Source: Streptomyces sp. QL37
GTDB taxonomy: Bacteria > Actinomycetota > Actinomycetes > Streptomycetales > Streptomycetaceae
Length of the DNA: 64,000 nucleotides
NCBI RefSeq assembly: GCF_002941025.1
Contig: NZ_PTJS01000001.1
Coordinates: 5,895,472-5,959,471, forward strand
Direction of reading: 5' to 3'
Shown: in pieces, positions 37,501 to 44,765 of the stretch
How the letters are laid out: each line of letters starts with the position of its first letter
Position numbering within the stretch: position 1 is the stretch's first letter
Position numbers and translations under genes: made by a program
Notes under the pieces: generated by a model
What the model was told of the DNA's origin: nothing
The model's input: only the letters and a program-made list of their open reading frames with translations
The model's database searches: none

Positions 37501-38288
37501 GCACGCGTCCGCTTGATCATCTCCGGGCTGCTGGTGGCCTGTGCCATGTCCTGCGAAAGGCTCAGCAGCGACGTGATCAGCTGGCTGTACTGGTCGATCG
37601 TGTTGAGACTCGGGCTGTCGCCGGCGTACGCGTCCTTGCGGATGCTGGTGATGTTGCCCAGCTGCGTGCCGATCTGGCTGACGCTCGCGTGGATGCTGTC
37701 CAGGGCCGCGTCGCCGGGGGTGTTGCCGATCTCGTCGGTCGCCTCGAAGAAGGCGGCCTTCGCGCGGTCGGTGCGCTCCCGGGGCTGGGTGACCTTGTAG
37801 TCGGTGGCCTTCACGCCGTTCGACAGGGGGCCGGCCGACCGGTCGCGCTCCTCCTGGAGCGCGTTGGCGAGCGCGGTCGCCTTCTTGGTCATCTGGGTCA
37901 GCAGCTGCATGTGCTCCAGCTGGTCCATGTCGTTCATGGACTCGTTGATCCGCAGTCCGCCCAGCGTGGTCGCCGCGACCACGGGGAGGGCGAGCAGGGA
38001 GACCAGGCGGGTGCTGATGCGCCAGTTGCGCAGCGCCAGCCGTGAGCCGGCGGAGGTGGGACCGGCCGGCTTCAGGGGCGGAGGTGTGGCTTCCGCGCCG
38101 GCGACGCCCGTCGTGCCGGAGCGCTGGGCGCGGTCGCCGCCGTCACCGGAGGCACCGGGATTCTGGGCGTGCTGGGGCGAGGAACCGCGGTCGTTACCGC
38201 CGCGCGGTTCCTGATCCGCCTGGGTTTCCCCTCGGCCCTGGCGGGGCTGGGGCGACCCCATGCCATCCCTCTTGAAACGTCCCTGCAC
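34515..38288 (-). CDS. cvnA: Conservon sensor-kinase-like protein CvnA with NIT domain, copy 2 (extended tail)
   Basis: 1257 residues. GTG 38288 was chosen because the resulting MQGRFKRDG start is the usual one for this family. A disordered N-terminus of about 90 residues is followed by TM1 (93-113), the NIT-type sensing domain (115-408), TM2 (410-430), HAMP, the FKLDHLATRMRRN segment and a HATPase domain (about 590-722, N-box LLAELLENATSF). The last 530 residues are very rich in Pro, Gln, Gly and Ala and include repeated FARPDF units (TAEFARPDF, TAQFARPDF), much longer than copy 1. Both tails end in a conserved basic segment (DVRGRLTNLRRG), a candidate docking site. No response regulator gene is nearby. 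Confidence 0.93.
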   Translation of the reverse strand: MQGRFKRDGMGSPQPRQGRGETQADQEPRGGNDRGSSPQHAQNPGASGDGGDRAQRSGTTGVAGAEATPPPLKPAGPTSAGSRLALRNWRISTRLVSLLALPVVAATTLGGLRINESMNDMDQLEHMQLLTQMTKKATALANALQEERDRSAGPLSNGVKATDYKVTQPRERTDRAKAAFFEATDEIGNTPGDAALDSIHASVSQIGTQLGNITSIRKDAYAGDSPSLNTIDQYSQLITSLLSLSQDMAQATSSPEMIKRTRALAAFSSSKEYASVERAIIAAALPGGDSNKTHLNDNDQAFGRNALGKASTTLKTFETTYESTGKSSAELLAPLDNGNPEITAADMYAKKVLDSPLGMEGSGKTRTYMDWYDQSSNKIQAMKTIEETLLGEMESKARELKEESQRDAILNGAIILIVLGVSLVGAFVVARSMIRSLRRLQDTATRVAQDRLPELVRQLSETDPQDVDTSVESVGVHSRDEIGQVAAAFDDVHREAVRLAAEQALLRGNVNAMFTNLSRRSQGLIQRQLSLISELESREADPDQLSSLFKLDHLATRMRRNGENLLVLAGEEPGRRWTRPVPLVDVLRAAASEVEQYERIELAAVPATEVAGRVVNDLVHLLAELLENATSFSSPQTKVRVTGHALPDGRVLVEIHDTGIGLSPEDLAAINERLASPPTVDVSVSRRMGLFVVGRLSLRHGIRIQLRPSDSGGTTALVMLPMEVAHGGKQPSKPGQQGKGQQGAPGGLLAGGGAPAASAQRPGLSGPPAAPAKGLGSAAPRGQVGSGSAPRAALPTRDAALPTRDGGPRPPQQGSGQQNPGQQGPGLPGQGRSEAPRQGGGLAGAFAGGARPGARPPQDPSAGADSGRPNLFGHSGPQSGQPGRQAPQQPQPGQGNQPGQGGSQQPGGPGRQLPPSGGPRAELPGGNPQPQRPQSTSWGVEEQGAPRRAQPDSPRGHEEHEAGRFTRPGTSAPNQPFSPQNQRPPMNDRQGPGATAEFARPDFSAPQAPQAPHVPQGQDPASTAQFARPDFNAQPPQDQGFGNRPQQDQAFGAQGPQAPAPRRRDNADFGAPRPPVPSAGELPQRPALPQQPEVLPPAGPGDGRTPLYDTLETNWFHGPQQGGQQPPAAEPQAPAAPQPAGNPPPPMPRRGAADTGATSSWRASPNDDLVRQAERVKKPAAGGITTSGLPRRVPRANLVPGTAQQQNHQSGPQVSRAPDDVRGRLTNLRRGIQQGRQANTGSSTGSFQLGPTHQQER

Positions 38289-38868
38289 TAGCGTCGCAAC
38301 CTCTGGACCAGGCGTCCCTCCGCGCGTACGCGATGGGACGGTGTCGGCGTCGTGGGGCGCTGGACGCGCCCCATGGTGGTCGTGAGTGACCGGCGTACTT
38401 CCCCCTCCCGCCGCCACTCGGCGCTGCGTTGCGCCCCTGCGCGCTGGGCCTGAAACCCGCGGCGGTGCGTGGAATTCCAGCACAGTGGAGGATCTCCAAC
38501 AAGGCCCGCGTGCCGGGCTGTGACCTGGATGACACGGTGTGATGACCGGGTAACAAGGCGTGGAGCGTGTTCAGGGGCAAAGCGGTCAATTAAGGGTGAC
38601 GACCCGCGGGGCGGCAGGTGTCCCAGACGCCATGATCGGGAGCGGAATAGGAGATTCAGAGCCGTATTGTCTGGTTTGGATCCCATGATCAACTGCCTGC
38701 AATGGGTGGTTTGTCACCAAGTTCGTGAGCAAACTCACATGATGATCGCCGTCTCATCCCGGCCAAGGCGGGGAATCGGATGTTTAGCCTGGCGCTTTAC
38801 AGGGACAGCGAATCCGACAACCGGCGCACCTCCGGGCAGCGCCCCAGCGGCAAGGACGCATACGGCAG
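38289..38868. other. 580-bp region upstream of the right conservon
   Basis: No convincing reading frame. The stretch 38600-38790 is AT-richer and probably holds divergent promoters for cvnA (leftward) and the small ANPRRT protein (rightward). No clear operator or RNA gene is seen. Confidence 0.5.
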
Positions 38869-39051
38869 ATGAAGACGACGATGATTTTCCGCAACATCGC
38901 CAACCCCCGGCGCACCACGCTGGCGCACCTCGAGGACGCCGAGGCGCTGCGGACGCCGGAGCGGCGGGAGCACGCCGTCGACCTGCCCACCCAGACGGCC
39001 AACCCGCGCCGCACCATCCTCATGGAAGCCCCGGCCGCGGCGGCGAAGTAG
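38869..39051 (+). CDS. 60-residue protein with duplicated ANPRRT motif
   Basis: ATG 38869, with AAGGAC 11 bases upstream. Nearly all third codon positions are G or C, so it is probably translated. The octapeptide motif occurs twice, ANPRRTTL (11-18) and ANPRRTIL (44-51), separated by an acidic/basic helix-like stretch (HLEDAEALRTPERREHAVD). There is no signal peptide, cysteine or membrane segment. I recall similar short proteins in streptomycetes but know no function. The repeated Arg-Arg-Thr motif could be a docking or phosphorylation site (RRT is a basophilic Ser/Thr kinase-type sequence) or a recognition motif. It is divergent from the conservon and upstream of the FAH-gltX pair. Confidence 0.6.
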   Translation: MKTTMIFRNIANPRRTTLAHLEDAEALRTPERREHAVDLPTQTANPRRTILMEAPAAAAK

Positions 39052-39153
39052 CGACCGCCCCCACCGCGTGATGCGCGAGGCCGAGCCCTTCACGCGCGCT
39101 AGCCTGGAGCGTCAGTCTTCAGTCAGCCAGCAAGTGAGGGGCGACAGCATCCC

Positions 39154-39930
39154 GTGCGCATCGCCAGGTTCTCCATCGACGGCAATGTCGCCTTCGGCGC
39201 GGTCGAGGGCGACAGCCCCGACAGCCTCGTCCTCGACATCATCAAGGGCATCCCGTACGCCGACTTCGAGCTCTCCGGGACCAAGGTCCCGCTGAAGAAG
39301 GTCCGGCTGCTGCCGCCCGTGCTTCCCAACAAGGTCGTGGCCATCGGCCGCAACTACGCGGAACACGCCGCCGAACTCGGCAACGAGGTCCCGGATGTGC
39401 CCGTCGCCTTCTTCAAGCCCACCACCTCGGTGATCGGCTCCGGCGACGCCATCGAATACCCCTCCTTCTCCGAGGAGCTGCACCACGAGGCCGAGCTGGC
39501 CGTGGTGATCGGCCGCATGTGCCGGGAGGTCCCGCGCGAGCGCGTCAAGGACGTCGTCTTCGGCTACACCTGCGCCAACGACGTCACCGCACGCGACGTC
39601 CAGCGCCGCGAGAGCCAGTGGGCCCGGGCGAAGGGCTTCGACACCTCCTGCCCGCTCGGCCCCTGGGTGGAGACCGACGTCGACCCCGGCAACCTGGCCA
39701 TCCAGGCCACGGTCAACGGCGAACAGCGCCAGCTCGGCCGGACGAGCGACATGGTCCGCTCCGTCGAGGACCTGGTCGTCCACATCTCGGAAGCCATGAC
39801 GCTGCTCCCGGGCGACGTGATCCTCACAGGGACCCCCGCAGGGGTGGGCCCCCTGCACGTCGGCGACGAGGTCGCCGTCACCATCGAAGGCATCGGCACT
39901 CTCACCAACAAGGTGATCAAGCGTGGTTAA
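39154..39930 (+). CDS. Fumarylacetoacetate hydrolase family protein
   Basis: 258 residues from GTG 39154. The FAH C-terminal catalytic fold is clear: [27 protein letters not shown], metal-binding E-x-E in [38 protein letters not shown] and [15 protein letters not shown]. Bacterial members act on acylpyruvates, oxaloacetate or 2-hydroxyhepta-dienedioates with a divalent metal, so the exact substrate is open. The N-terminal 60 residues are the short FAH lead domain. The gene overlaps gltX by 8 bases, an arrangement common in actinomycetes although no metabolic link is obvious. Confidence 0.9.
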   Translation: MRIARFSIDGNVAFGAVEGDSPDSLVLDIIKGIPYADFELSGTKVPLKKVRLLPPVLPNKVVAIGRNYAEHAAELGNEVPDVPVAFFKPTTSVIGSGDAIEYPSFSEELHHEAELAVVIGRMCREVPRERVKDVVFGYTCANDVTARDVQRRESQWARAKGFDTSCPLGPWVETDVDPGNLAIQATVNGEQRQLGRTSDMVRSVEDLVVHISEAMTLLPGDVILTGTPAGVGPLHVGDEVAVTIEGIGTLTNKVIKRG

Positions 39931-41395
39931 CGGACCTGTCCGAGTACGTTTCTGTCCCTCCCCGACCGGTAACCCCCACGTGGGCCTGGTCCGGACAGCT
40001 CTCTTCAACTGGGCCTTCGCACGGCACCACCAGGGCACCCTGGTCTTCCGTATCGAGGACACCGACGCGGCCCGCGACTCCGAGGAGTCCTACGAGCAGC
40101 TGCTCGACTCGATGCGCTGGCTCGGCCTCGACTGGGACGAGGGTCCCGAGGTCGGCGGCCCGCACGCCCCGTACCGCCAGTCGCAGCGGATGGACCTCTA
40201 CAAGGACGTCGCCGGGAAGCTCCTGGCCGCCGGGCACGCGTACCACTGCTACTGCACCACCGAGGAGCTCGACACCCGCCGCGACGCAGCACGGGCCGCC
40301 GGCAAGCCCTCGGGTTACGACGGCCACTGCCGGGACCTGAGCGACGAGCAGAAGGCGGCGTACGAGGCCGAGGGACGCACCTCGATCGTCCGCTTCCGGA
40401 TGCCCGACGAGGCGATCACCTTCACCGACCTGGTCCGCGGCGAGATCACCGTCCAGCCGGAGAACGTGCCGGACTACGGCATCGTCCGCGCCAACGGCGC
40501 CCCGCTCTACACGCTGGTCAACCCGGTCGACGACGCGCTGATGGAGATCACCCACGTCCTGCGCGGCGAGGACCTGCTCTCCTCCACCCCGCGCCAGATC
40601 GCGCTCTACCGGGCGCTGATCGAGCTGGGCGTCGCCAAGGACACCCCGGCCTTCGGCCACCTGCCGTACGTCATGGGGGAGGGCAACAAGAAGCTCTCCA
40701 AGCGTGACCCCCAGGCCTCGCTCAACCTCTACCGCGAGCGTGGCTTCCTGCCCGATGGGCTGCTCAACTACCTCTCGCTGCTCGGCTGGTCCATCGCCGA
40801 GGACCGCGACATCTTCGGCCGCGACGAGCTGGTCGCCGCGTTCGACATCGCGGACGTCAACGCCAACCCGGCGCGCTTCGACCTGAAGAAGGCCGAGCAC
40901 ATCAACGCCGAGCACCTGCGCATGCTCGACGTGAAGACCTTCACCGAGGCCTGCGGCCCCTGGCTGAAGGCCCCCTTCGCCCCCTGGGCGCCCGAGTCCT
41001 TCGACGCGGAGCAGTTCGCCGAGATCGCCCCGCACGCCCAGACCCGTGTGACGGTTCTCTCGGACATCACGGCCAACGTCGACTTCCTCTTCCTGGACGA
41101 GCCCGTCGAGGACGAGGCGTCCTGGACGAAGGCGATGAAGGAGGGCTCCGACGCGCTTCTCGTCACCGCCCGCGCCGAACTGCTCGCCGCCGAGTGGAAC
41201 GCCGAGGCGCTCAAGACGGCCGTTCTCACCGCCGGTGAGAAGCACGGTCTGAAGCTCGGCAAGGCGCAGGCCCCGGTCCGCGTCGCCGTCACCGGCCGCA
41301 CGGTCGGGCTTCCGCTCTTCGAGTCCCTGGAGATCCTGGGCCGCGAGAAGACGATCGCCCGCATCGACGCCGCGCTGGCGAAGCTCGCCGCGTAG
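39923..41395 (+). CDS. gltX: Glutamyl-tRNA synthetase
   Basis: 490 residues from GTG 39923. A class Ic synthetase that charges tRNA-Glu, and in Gram-positives usually also misacylates tRNA-Gln for the amidotransferase GatCAB. The HIGH-type motif is HVGL (19-22) within [20 protein letters not shown], and the KMSKS-type motif is KLSKR (257-261). The C-terminal anticodon-binding domain covers about 330-490. Two tRNA-Gln and three tRNA-Glu genes lie about 1 kb downstream, so the enzyme and its substrates are linked. Confidence 0.97.
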   Translation: MVNGPVRVRFCPSPTGNPHVGLVRTALFNWAFARHHQGTLVFRIEDTDAARDSEESYEQLLDSMRWLGLDWDEGPEVGGPHAPYRQSQRMDLYKDVAGKLLAAGHAYHCYCTTEELDTRRDAARAAGKPSGYDGHCRDLSDEQKAAYEAEGRTSIVRFRMPDEAITFTDLVRGEITVQPENVPDYGIVRANGAPLYTLVNPVDDALMEITHVLRGEDLLSSTPRQIALYRALIELGVAKDTPAFGHLPYVMGEGNKKLSKRDPQASLNLYRERGFLPDGLLNYLSLLGWSIAEDRDIFGRDELVAAFDIADVNANPARFDLKKAEHINAEHLRMLDVKTFTEACGPWLKAPFAPWAPESFDAEQFAEIAPHAQTRVTVLSDITANVDFLFLDEPVEDEASWTKAMKEGSDALLVTARAELLAAEWNAEALKTAVLTAGEKHGLKLGKAQAPVRVAVTGRTVGLPLFESLEILGREKTIARIDAALAKLAA

Positions 41396-41407
41396 CGCCC
41401 GGTTCAC

Positions 41408-41449
41408 ACGACGGGGTGGCCGCCCGAGCCGGGGCGGCCACCCCGTCGT
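41408..41449. terminator. gltX terminator hairpin
   Basis: 18-bp arms starting ACGACGGGGTGGCCGCCC and ending with the exact complement, with a 6-base loop. Confidence 0.88.
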
Positions 41450-41481
41450 CATGTGGGGAGTGCCCCGGTAATCTGGCCGGC

Positions 41482-42201
41482 ATGCCGATCCGAGCGGTTC
41501 TCTGGGACATCGACGACACGATCTTCGACTACTCGGGAGCCGATCGTGCCGGCATGCGTAAGCACCTGGAGCACGAAGGCTTTCCCGAGGGCTACACCAC
41601 CCTTGAGCAGGCCCTCGACGCCTGGAAGGCCATCACGGACGTCCAGTGGGCGCGTTTCGCCGCAGGTGAGCTCGACTTCCAGGGGCAGCGGCGCGAGCGC
41701 GTGCGGGCGTTCCTGGGGCGGCCGCTGAGCGAGGCCGAGGCCGACGAGTGGTTCGGCCGGCACGCCACCCACTACGAGGCCGCGTGGGCGCTCTTCCCGG
41801 ACGCCGTGCCGGTCCTGGACCGGCTGGCGGGGAGCTATCGCCATGCGGTCCTGTCCAACTCCAGCATCCACAACCAGGACCGCAAGCTGCGCGCCCTCGG
41901 CGTGCGGGACCGCTTCGAGGCGGTGGTCTGCGCCGTCGAGCTGGGCATCTCCAAACCGGACGCGGGAGCGTTTCACGCGGCCTGCGAGGCGCTGTCCCTG
42001 GACCCGCACGAGGTGGCGTACGTGGGGAACGAACCCGACATCGACGCGGGCGGCGCGGTGGCCGCCGGGCTGACGGGGATCTGGCTGGACCGTGAGGGGC
42101 GGGGCGGGCGACCCGAGCTCGTACGGATCACGGGGCTGGAGGAGCTTCCCGGGCTGCTGGCGGGCGATACCCGTTTTGGAGCGCCGGACACCTTCAGGTA
42201 A
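41482..42201 (+). CDS. HAD-superfamily hydrolase
   Basis: 239 residues from ATG 41482. Motif I is WDIDDTIFDY with the nucleophile and acid/base Asp pair, motif II HAVLSNSS, motif III lysine in ELGISKPDAGAF, and motif IV VGNEPDIDAGGAVAAG. The helical cap between motifs I and II is the C1 type, as in phosphoglycolate phosphatase or haloacid dehalogenase relatives. A small phosphorylated metabolite is the likely substrate; it cannot be named. Its last codons contain the predicted promoter of the tRNA array. Confidence 0.9.
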   Translation: MPIRAVLWDIDDTIFDYSGADRAGMRKHLEHEGFPEGYTTLEQALDAWKAITDVQWARFAAGELDFQGQRRERVRAFLGRPLSEAEADEWFGRHATHYEAAWALFPDAVPVLDRLAGSYRHAVLSNSSIHNQDRKLRALGVRDRFEAVVCAVELGISKPDAGAFHAACEALSLDPHEVAYVGNEPDIDAGGAVAAGLTGIWLDREGRGGRPELVRITGLEELPGLLAGDTRFGAPDTFR

Positions 42202-42204
42202 TGT
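42176..42204 (+). promoter_or_regulatory. Predicted promoter of the tRNA array
   Basis: -35 TTGGAG (42176-42181) and -10 TAATGT (42199-42204) with 17-base spacing, overlapping the HAD stop codon and about 80 bases before the first tRNA. Confidence 0.5.
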
Positions 42205-42286
42205 TCTTCCTGCGCCGCCCGAGCGGGCCGAAAGATCCGGCCGGGAAGCGCAGACAGAAACAGGACCCCCAGGGGTTGCGTTTCAG

Positions 42287-42358
42287 TGGGCTATGGTGTA
42301 ATTGGCAACACTACGGTTTCTGGTACCGTCATTCTAGGTTCGAGTCCTGGTAGCCCAG
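42287..42358 (+). tRNA. tRNA-Gln (CTG), copy 1
   Basis: Acceptor TGGGCTA / TAGCCCA, anticodon stem ACGGT...ACCGT with loop TTCTGGT (anticodon CTG), and T-arm with GGTTCGAGTCC. The discriminator base is G. CCA is not encoded. Confidence 0.95.
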
Positions 42359-42377
42359 CGCAAGACTGAAGTAACAA

Positions 42378-42450
42378 GCCCCCGTTGTGTAGCGGCCTAG
42401 CACGCTGCCCTCTCACGGCAGTAGCGCCGGTTCGAATCCGGTCGGGGGTA
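42378..42450 (+). tRNA. tRNA-Glu (CTC), copy 1
   Basis: Acceptor GCCCCCG / CGGGGGT with discriminator A. Anticodon stem CTGCC...GGCAG with loop CTCTCAC (anticodon CTC), and T-arm GGTTCGAATCC. Confidence 0.95.
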
Positions 42451-42536
42451 CAGATCCTTCCCGCGAGAACATCTGGGTCGCACCCACGTTCCTGCGGTGA
42501 AAATATCCGGCTACTGCCGGGTGGAGGATCGCCAGG

Positions 42537-42609
42537 GCCCCCGTTGTGTAGCGGCCTAGCACGCTGCCCTCTCACGGCAGTAGCGCCGGTTCGAATCCGG
42601 TCGGGGGTA
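42537..42609 (+). tRNA. tRNA-Glu (CTC), copy 2
   Basis: Same 73-base sequence as copy 1, preceded by an unrelated 86-base spacer and followed after 8 bases by the second tRNA-Gln. Confidence 0.95.
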
Positions 42610-42617
42610 CTTCACCA

Positions 42618-42689
42618 TGGGCTATGGTGTAATTGGCAACACTACGGTTTCTGGTACCGTCATTCTAGGTTCGAGTCCTGGTAGCCCAG
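42618..42689 (+). tRNA. tRNA-Gln (CTG), copy 2
   Basis: Same sequence as the tRNA at 42287 (anticodon CTG); part of the duplicated cassette. Confidence 0.95.
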
Positions 42690-42708
42690 CGCAAGACCGA
42701 AGTAACAA

Positions 42709-42781
42709 GCCCCCGTTGTGTAGCGGCCTAGCACGCTGCCCTCTCACGGCAGTAGCGCCGGTTCGAATCCGGTCGGGGGTA
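42709..42781 (+). tRNA. tRNA-Glu (CTC), copy 3
   Basis: Same sequence as copies 1 and 2 (anticodon CTC); last gene of the array, 13 bases before the terminator. Confidence 0.95.
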
Positions 42782-42794
42782 CAACACTGTAGTA

Positions 42795-42830
42795 GCGAAA
42801 GGCCCTTCACCCCGGTGAGGGGCCTTTCGC
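42795..42830. terminator. tRNA array terminator
   Basis: Arms GCGAAAGGCCCcTCACC-type (GCGAAAGGCCCTTCACC / GGTGAGGGGCCTTTCGC) with one mismatch and a 2-base loop. It also serves the convergent MerR gene. Confidence 0.9.
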
Positions 42831-42841
42831 GTGTGCGCCCC

Positions 42842-43483
42842 TCAGAGCCCGTACCGCTCGGCGGACTCCTCGGCCTGTGCCAGCCGGCGCAGCGACGCCA
42901 GCAGCGGCTCGTACAGCACGGCCGACGCCACGGCGGCCTCCACCTGTTCGGCCTCCGTGGGGTATTGCTCCAGCGCGTCCAGGTCCCGCACCGCCACCTC
43001 CCGCATGAGGCGGGCCTGTTGGGCGAGGTAGGTCACATCGCAGGGGTAGTCGAGGCGGATGAGCGTGGCCAGCGAGGCCACCAGCGAGCGGTGTACGGGG
43101 GAGAGTTCGCCGAGCTCCAGCGCCGTGGTCCAGCCGAGTTCCCTGAGCAGCCTGGCGACTTCGGCGCGTGCGGTGGCCGTCTCCGGCGCTTCCTCGTCGG
43201 GTTCGGGGCCGTGGGGCAGCGCCCACAGGGCGGCGCCCAGCCGGATCGTCCGGCCCAGCGACTCGTCGTCCACGTGCGCCAGCACCTCGCGGGCCGTGGC
43301 CACCGGGAGGCCTCCGACCTGGAGCAGAGCGCGCACCAGGCGCAGCCGGCGCAGATGGCCCTCGTCGTAGTCGGCCTGTGTGGCGCTGATGCGGGCGCCG
43401 GCGGGGAGCAGCCGCTCGCGCAGGTAGTACTTGACCGTCGCGGTGGGGACACCGCTCCGCTCGCTCAGTTCCGACAGCCGCAT
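42842..43483 (-). CDS. MerR-family transcriptional regulator
   Basis: 213 residues from ATG 43483. An N-terminal MerR winged helix-turn-helix (MRLSELSERSGVPTATVKYY, REYLL-type RERLLPAG, then DYDEGHLRRLRLVRALLQVGGLPVATAREVL) covers residues 1-75. The C-terminal 140 residues form an all-helical domain with DESLGRTIRLGAALWALPHG and RSLVASLATLIRLDYPCDVTYLAQQARLMREVAVRDLDALE. It lacks the cysteines of metal sensors, so a small organic ligand is more likely. Possible targets are its own promoter or the divergent small frame at 43580. Confidence 0.88.
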   Translation of the reverse strand: MRLSELSERSGVPTATVKYYLRERLLPAGARISATQADYDEGHLRRLRLVRALLQVGGLPVATAREVLAHVDDESLGRTIRLGAALWALPHGPEPDEEAPETATARAEVARLLRELGWTTALELGELSPVHRSLVASLATLIRLDYPCDVTYLAQQARLMREVAVRDLDALEQYPTEAEQVEAAVASAVLYEPLLASLRRLAQAEESAERYGL

Positions 43484-43579
43484 CCTCTGTGCCTTCCCTT
43501 GTGCCGCACCGCTGGGTGGCGCCACCGTCCCACCCTTGGACAACTGTCCTCTCCAATGATGCGACGAGGGTGGTGAGCC

Positions 43580-43792
43580 GTGTTCGCGATGCCGCGGATG
43601 CTGTGGGAGTTGATCCACGCCGGCCTGCGGGCCCGCGCCGGCGACCGACGTGCTGCCGCTGGAGAAGAGGGGGCCGCCGGGCAGCCGGCGGCTTCGCGCA
43701 CCGCGCGTCCCGGGAGCGGGCACCGGGGGGTTCCGGGGAGCTGGCACCCGAAAGGGTTCCGGGGGCTGACACCGGAAGAGTTCCGGGGCTGA
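43580..43792 (+). CDS. Doubtful 70-residue small protein divergent from merR
   Basis: GTG 43580 with GAGGGTGGTGAG upstream. The first 25 codons have strong G/C third positions and encode a hydrophobic helix (MPRMLWELIHAGLRARAGDRR). The rest is low complexity and runs through the tandem repeats at 43718-43808, which makes a real C-terminus unlikely. It may be a small regulator-controlled peptide or chance. Confidence 0.25.
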   Translation: MFAMPRMLWELIHAGLRARAGDRRAAAGEEGAAGQPAASRTARPGSGHRGVPGSWHPKGFRGLTPEEFRG

Positions 43793-43808
43793 CACCGGAA
43801 GAAGGGGG
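43718..43808. repeat. Imperfect tandem repeats of about 24 bp
   Basis: Four degenerate units of the form ggCACCgGaAGagTTCCGGGGCT (starts 43718, 43743, 43768, 43791), the last truncated. Each has CACCGGAA and TTCCGGGG elements that partly complement one another, so folded structures are possible. Confidence 0.75.
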
Positions 43809-43875
43809 CCGCCACGGCGCTGGGGCGGCCTCGGTGAAGGAACAAGAAGCGGCGACGAATCGCTCTGCGCGGGCT

Positions 43876-44592
43876 TCAGCCCGTGCGGCGCAGGGCCTCG
43901 CTCAGTCGCGCGGCCGAGTCGATGATGGCCTGCGCGTGCATCCGGCCCGGGTGGCGGGTGAGGCGCTCGATCGGCCCGGAGACGGACACCGCGGCGACGA
44001 CCCGGTTCGACGGCCCGCGGACCGGGGCGGAGACCGAGGCCACGCCCGGCTCGCGCTCGCCGATCGACTGGGCCCAGCCCCGCCGCCGTACGCCCGAGAG
44101 GGCCGTTGCCGTGAAACGGGCCCCCTGGAGGCCCCGGTGCAGACGCTCCGGTTCCTCCCAGGCCATGAGGATCTGGGCGGAGGAACCCGCCTTCATCGTG
44201 AGCGTGGAGCCGACCGGCACGGTGTCCCGCAGTCCGGACAGCCGCTCCGCCGCAGCCACGCAGATCCGCATGTCGCCCTGCCGGCGGTAGAGCTGCGCGC
44301 TCTCGCCGGTGATGTCGCGCAGATGTGTGAGTACGGGTCCGGCCGTCGCCAGGAGACGGTCCTCGCCGGCCGCGGCCGCGAGCTCCGCGAGCCGGGGGCC
44401 GAGAATGAAACGGCCCTGCATGTCCCTCGCCACCATGCGGTGGTGTTCGAGTGCCACGGCCAGTCGGTGTGCCGTGGGCCGTGCGAGCCCTGTCGCCGCG
44501 ACCAGCCCGGCGAGGGTGGCCGGACCGGACTCCAGGGCGCTCAATACCAGAGCTGCCTTGTCGAGAACGCCGACGCCGCTAGAGTTGTCCAT
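43876..44592 (-). CDS. ndgR: IclR-family regulator NdgR
   Basis: 238 residues from ATG 44592. N-terminal winged helix ([43 protein letters not shown]) and C-terminal IclR effector domain ([45 protein letters not shown]). Sequence and the position divergent from leuCD match NdgR/AreB, the actinomycete regulator of leucine biosynthesis that also affects nitrogen metabolism, thiol stress and antibiotic production. It probably binds the 170-bp shared upstream region and controls both itself and leuCD. Confidence 0.92.
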   Translation of the reverse strand: MDNSSGVGVLDKAALVLSALESGPATLAGLVAATGLARPTAHRLAVALEHHRMVARDMQGRFILGPRLAELAAAAGEDRLLATAGPVLTHLRDITGESAQLYRRQGDMRICVAAAERLSGLRDTVPVGSTLTMKAGSSAQILMAWEEPERLHRGLQGARFTATALSGVRRRGWAQSIGEREPGVASVSAPVRGPSNRVVAAVSVSGPIERLTRHPGRMHAQAIIDSAARLSEALRRTG

Positions 44593-44617
44593 ACGACGAT
44601 ACTCGCGTCTCACTCTG

Positions 44618-44632
44618 TGAAACGCAAGTTCA
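44618..44632. promoter_or_regulatory. Candidate NdgR operator between ndgR and leuC
   Basis: TGAAACGCAAGTTCA is an imperfect palindrome (TGAA...TTCA), with a related GAAGTTGCGAAC about 10 bases further on. It lies 26 bases upstream of the ndgR start in the divergent gap. Assignment rests on position and symmetry only. Confidence 0.35.
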
Positions 44633-44765
44633 ATTTTCCCCGGAAGTTGCGAACCTGTACGTGCGGCCTTACAACGGCCCGCGGCCACCGCCCCGCTCGG
44701 GGGTCCGGACGGCGGCACCCGAATCTCTAGTTGGGCCGGCGAAGACGCCGGCCGGAGGGAAAGCG

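Larger units (their letters stand above)
42287..42781 (+). repeat. Tandem duplication of a tRNA-Gln/tRNA-Glu cassette
   Basis: 42287-42450 and 42618-42781 (164 bp) are the same apart from one base in the Gln-Glu spacer (actgaag versus accgaag). The extra tRNA-Glu at 42537 lies between them, giving Gln-Glu-Glu-Gln-Glu. Confidence 0.93.

Noticed and set aside
34938..38045. A plus-strand frame of about 1035 codons opposite cvnA copy 2
   Set aside because: Composition is Arg/Gly/Leu/Val filler with no motif; cvnA on the other strand is recognisable end to end.
42291..42684. Short reading frames across the tRNA array on both strands
   Set aside because: They simply read through the tRNA genes and repeat the same translated text.
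42287..42781. CRISPR-like array in the repeated region
   Set aside because: The repeats fold into complete tRNA cloverleafs with anticodons CTG and CTC.
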